Source: Acidobacteriota bacterium (lineage in GTDB: Bacteria > Acidobacteriota > Terriglobia > Acidoferrales > UBA7541). Taken from it: a DNA stretch of 8,543 nt. Made by a program: the position numbers and the translations under genes. The number at the start of each line of letters is the position of its first letter. Position 1 is the first letter of the stretch. The DNA lies in contig JAFAZL010000506.1 in NCBI GenBank assembly GCA_019239815.1, forward strand, positions 1-8,543, written 5' to 3'. Under the pieces are notes generated by a model. It did no database searches and was not told where the DNA came from. It saw only the letters and a program-made list of their open reading frames with translations. Below are positions 6,258-8,543 of this stretch, one piece after another.

Positions 6258-7099
6258 GAGGCCGCCTCGCGCAGCGCGAATTTTTCAATCGCTACCGCCA
6301 CGCCGTTCTCGTCGTTGCTGGCCGTCTGGTGCCAGCCAAAATTCTTCAGCTCCGCCACGCCATTGCCCATCACGATGGGAATGCCCGCGAACGAAAGCAT
6401 CTCAATGTCATTGTGATTGTCGCCGACAGCCATCACTTCGCCGCGTTCGTAGCCGCGAATCGCGGCCCATTCGGCAAGCGCCGCGCCTTTCGAGCATTCG
6501 GGATGGACCACATCAATCATTGCGAAATCGCGGCTCTCGTAAATCGTCGCCGCAAGCCGATACTCATCCGAGAGCGCCGCGTCACGGAGGGTTGCCTCGG
6601 CTTTGCGCATCGGATCGACCTTCCCCGACAGCATCACTTGTAGCGGATCCTCGGTCAGGCAGCTTTCCAGCGGGTTGGCGCGGCCGAGAAATTCCTTGTT
6701 GCGGTCGTAATACGCCTGGCGAATCGGGTCGTCGGTTTCGAAAGATTCCAGCACAAGCTGGTTTTCGCGCGGACGATCGAATACAACCCCAACGCTTTCC
6801 CGCCACGGCAGGGTCAGGTGCAGAACTTTACGTGCAGTTTCCAGCGAAAGCAGGTTGCGGACGTGCGTCGTGCCGTCCGGTGTGCGTACCAGAGCTCCGT
6901 TGCTGACGATCATCGTCAAGGGCGAATCGAGCTCGCGGGCGATCGGCATGGCGAAGTCGTAGCGGCGGCCCGTGACGAGCGCGACTTCGATGCCGCGGCG
7001 AGTAGCTTCGGAAACGGCCGCGCGGTTCGCCTCAGGCAGTTTCCAGCGGCTGTCGAGCAACGTGCCGTCGATGTCGAGCGCGATGAGGCGTACAGGCAT
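6248..7099 (-). CDS. HAD-superfamily (Cof/HAD-IIB type) phosphatase
   Basis: Cytoplasmic Mg-dependent phosphatase, typically acting on sugar phosphates, nucleotide phosphates or related small metabolites; the substrate cannot be read from sequence. The 283 residues are normal for the Cof family (about 270). All four HAD motifs are present: motif I DIDGT (9-13, nucleophile Asp9, acid/base Asp11), motif II VTGRR (42-46, Thr43), motif III Lys204 in ECSKGAAL, and motif IV GDNHNDIEML (226-235, Asp227 and Asp231). The large insert between motifs II and III (about 80-195) is the type IIB cap. The reading frame is open further upstream to 7306, but that extension overlaps the divergent gene and is not conserved in style; ATG 7099, just before VRLIALDIDGT, with GAGA upstream, is the sensible start. 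It overlaps the transglycosylase start by 10 bp downstream. Confidence 0.92.
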   Translation of the reverse strand: MPVRLIALDIDGTLLDSRWKLPEANRAAVSEATRRGIEVALVTGRRYDFAMPIARELDSPLTMIVSNGALVRTPDGTTHVRNLLSLETARKVLHLTLPWRESVGVVFDRPRENQLVLESFETDDPIRQAYYDRNKEFLGRANPLESCLTEDPLQVMLSGKVDPMRKAEATLRDAALSDEYRLAATIYESRDFAMIDVVHPECSKGAALAEWAAIRGYERGEVMAVGDNHNDIEMLSFAGIPIVMGNGVAELKNFGWHQTASNDENGVAVAIEKFALREAASCA

Positions 7100-7116
7100 G
7101 GATTCTCGCAGCCCTG

Positions 7117-7122
7117 ATTGTA
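7117..7122 (-). promoter_or_regulatory. Possible -10 box for the phosphatase-transglycosylase unit
   Basis: TACAAT on the minus strand, 17 nt before the phosphatase ATG, matches the -10 consensus at five of six positions. No convincing -35 hexamer is seen at 16-18 nt upstream. The leader would be about 10 nt and holds GAGA before the start. Confidence 0.3.
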
Positions 7123-7191
7123 ACTTGAAATGGCGACGCTCTTTGGCTGGCCTAAAGGGCAGGGAGGCGAAAGTGTAGCCAAAAAGGCCTG

Positions 7192-7200
7192 TGCTAAAAT
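7192..7200 (+). promoter_or_regulatory. Extended -10 promoter element of the threonine synthase gene
   Basis: TGCTAAAAT is an extended -10 (TGn plus TAAAAT). Transcription would be expected 6-8 nt downstream, at about 7207-7209, which coincides with the ATG at 7209. The -35 position (about 7172-7177, AGTGTA) is poor, which fits reliance on the TGn motif. No Shine-Dalgarno sequence precedes the ATG. Confidence 0.45.
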
Positions 7201-7208
7201 TGCAGCTT

Positions 7209-8405
7209 ATGGCCACGAAACCCACGATGACCCCTACCACAAATGTTCTGGAGCTGATCTGCTCGAACTGCCAAAAGCGCTTCGACGCGAGCGTCGAGCA
7301 GCACATTTGTATTTGTGGGCGTCCATTGATGGCGCGCTACGATCTTAAAAAAGCGGCCGAAACGCTGACGCTGAAGAATCTAGAAAGCCGCCCGCGCACG
7401 TTGTGGCGGTACAGTGAAGTTCTGCCGAATGGCGATGTGGTTTCGCTGGGCGAGGGCATGACTGCGCTGATTCCTGCGGCGAGGCTGGGCGCGTCGATGG
7501 GGCTGAAGAATCTGTATGTGAAGGACGAGGGCCTCAATCCCACGGGTTCGTTCAAGGCGCGTGGTATGACCGCGGCTGTGAGCCGCGCGAATCAGCTTGG
7601 AGCGACGATGCTTGCAGCGCCGACGGCCGGAAATGCCGGAGGCGCGCTCGCCGCCTACGCCGCTGCGGCCGGACTCGGCGCAGTGATCGTGATGCCGAGC
7701 GACACGCCGGTTGCGAACGTGATGGAGTGCCAGGCGTTCGGCGCGAAGGTCATCAAGATCGATGGCTTGATATCGGACTGCGGAAAATACGTCGCTGAGA
7801 ACAAAGGGAAAGAAGGCTGGTACGACGTATCAACTCTCAAGGAGCCTTACCGCGTTGAAGGCAAGAAGACGATGGGTTATGAATTGTGGGAACAATTCGG
7901 AGGTAAGCTGCCCGATGTGATCTTGTATCCCACCGGCGGTGGCGTGGGGTTGATCGGAATGTGCAAAGCGTTCGACGAGATGCAGGAGATGGGCTGGATC
8001 GGCGCCGAACGGCCGCGCATGGTCGCTGTGCAAGCGGAAGGCTGCGCGCCGATCGTGCGCGCGTGGGAGGCGCATCGCGAAAAGGCGGACTTCTTCCCGA
8101 ACGCGGCGACGATGGCATCGGGCTTGCGCGTTCCCGGTCCTCTCGGCGATTTGATGATGTTGAAAATGCTCAAGCAGACGAACGGCACGGCGCTCACGGT
8201 CAGCGACGCGGAGATGCTCCTTGACGGGAAGCAGCTCGCTTCACAGGAGGGGATTTTTGCCGCTCCCGAGGGTGCCGCAACCGTGAGTGGTGTCCGCAAA
8301 CTGGCTCAGTCGGGCTGGATCAAGCCCGAAGAGAAAGTCGTGCTGTTCAATACCGGCACGGGATATAAGTACGCGGAGGCTTGGCAGAGGGCGCTACAGA
8401 ATTAG
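7209..8405 (+). CDS. thrC: Threonine synthase (PLP-dependent, zinc-ribbon N-terminus)
   Basis: Converts O-phospho-L-homoserine to L-threonine and phosphate, the last step of threonine synthesis, in the cytoplasm. The protein has 398 residues from ATG 7209. The N-terminus carries a zinc-ribbon-like set, C18xxC21 and C34xC36G, seen in one branch of the threonine synthase family. The fold type II PLP lysine is K116 in LNPTGSFKARGM (109-120); AGNAGGALAAYAAAAG (140-155) corresponds to the region contacting substrate; PTGGGVGLIG (241-250) is the phosphate-binding glycine loop; and NTGTGYKY (381-388) is the C-terminal motif typical of threonine synthase, where related enzymes differ. An in-frame GTG at 7191 would add six residues but overlaps the -10 element. 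It stands alone, without thrA or thrB beside it, and diverges from the phosphatase. A related activity such as cysteate synthase (same family) is less likely. Confidence 0.88.
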   Translation: MATKPTMTPTTNVLELICSNCQKRFDASVEQHICICGRPLMARYDLKKAAETLTLKNLESRPRTLWRYSEVLPNGDVVSLGEGMTALIPAARLGASMGLKNLYVKDEGLNPTGSFKARGMTAAVSRANQLGATMLAAPTAGNAGGALAAYAAAAGLGAVIVMPSDTPVANVMECQAFGAKVIKIDGLISDCGKYVAENKGKEGWYDVSTLKEPYRVEGKKTMGYELWEQFGGKLPDVILYPTGGGVGLIGMCKAFDEMQEMGWIGAERPRMVAVQAEGCAPIVRAWEAHREKADFFPNAATMASGLRVPGPLGDLMMLKMLKQTNGTALTVSDAEMLLDGKQLASQEGIFAAPEGAATVSGVRKLAQSGWIKPEEKVVLFNTGTGYKYAEAWQRALQN

Positions 8406-8446
8406 CACGCATTTAGCGCGCAGCAAGAAAAATACCGACCGAACAA

Positions 8447-8543
8447 ATGGCGACTCACCGCATCTACTACGACGACTCCTTCGCGCGCGACTTCGAGGCG
8501 CAAGTACTGACCTGTGAGCCGTGCGTTCACGGCACGCTGTCGG
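8447..8543 (+). CDS. Start of an AlaX-like alanyl-tRNA editing protein (truncated by window end)
   Basis: Only the first 32 codons are present: MATHRIYYDDSF, then ARDFEAQVL, with a Cys-containing stretch CEPCVHG after it. The pattern (T..LYY.DS....F.A.V) matches the start of stand-alone alanyl-tRNA editing proteins and alanyl-tRNA synthetase-like editing domains, which hydrolyse mischarged Ser- or Gly-tRNA(Ala). The catalytic HxxxH and CxxxH motifs would lie beyond the window, so function cannot be confirmed. ATG 8447 is 41 bp after the threonine synthase stop on the same strand, so the two may be cotranscribed; the preceding bases show only a weak purine tract. The call rests on a short N-terminal match. 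Confidence 0.6.
   Translation, partial: MATHRIYYDDSFARDFEAQVLTCEPCVHGTLS

Noticed and set aside
6130..6906. Plus-strand open frame of 258 codons opposite the transglycosylase start and phosphatase
   Set aside because: It is Arg/Ser/Pro-rich, has no recognisable domain, and lies opposite two genes with intact catalytic motifs.
7100..7306. In-frame upstream extension of the HAD phosphatase (69 extra residues)
   Set aside because: It crosses the divergent promoter region and the threonine synthase start; motif I normally lies within the first 15 residues, which fits ATG 7099.
8406..8446. Small RNA gene or tRNA between threonine synthase and the AlaX-like gene
   Set aside because: Only 41 bp, with no cloverleaf or strong hairpin visible.

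Overview
The window looks like chromosomal DNA of an acidobacterium (Acidobacteriota, Terriglobia-like). This rests on the moderately high GC, the style of the proteins (a GspE/PilB ATPase followed by small divergent PilM/N/O/P-like proteins, then an RREQEEE-type pseudopilin with a Gln/Asn/Gly-rich tail) and the AlaX-like gene start at the right edge. It is an impression from reading the proteins, not a database result.

Region 1 (37-5467, plus strand) is one tightly packed operon of six genes for a type IV pilus / type II secretion-like machine. In order: an assembly ATPase (GspE/PilB), an actin-like PilM/GspL homologue with degraded nucleotide motifs, PilN-like and PilO-like bitopic membrane proteins, a short membrane-anchored PilP/GspC-like protein with a proline tract, and an atypical pseudopilin-like protein with two long low-complexity segments. 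Gene junctions are overlaps (11 bp and 1 bp) or short gaps (56, 8 and 6 bp). PilM, N, O and P would form the inner-membrane platform linking the cytoplasmic ATPase to the periplasm. A PilC/GspF platform protein, a secretin and a prepilin peptidase are not in the window and may lie to the left.

Region 2 (5529-7099, minus strand) is a two-gene unit: a HAD-superfamily (Cof type) phosphatase followed, with a 10-bp overlap, by a secreted SLT-type lytic transglycosylase. It converges on the secretion operon, with a possible weak terminator in the 61-bp gap.

Region 3 (7209-8405, plus strand) is a threonine synthase with an N-terminal zinc-ribbon-like motif. It diverges from the phosphatase across a 109-bp gap. 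An extended -10 box (TGCTAAAAT) lies so close to its ATG that the mRNA may be leaderless. At the right edge (8447-8543) starts a truncated gene resembling AlaX-type alanyl-tRNA editing proteins.

I see no RNA genes, CRISPR arrays, insertion sequences or phage genes. The most unusual content is the divergent secretion/pilus operon, especially its last gene.
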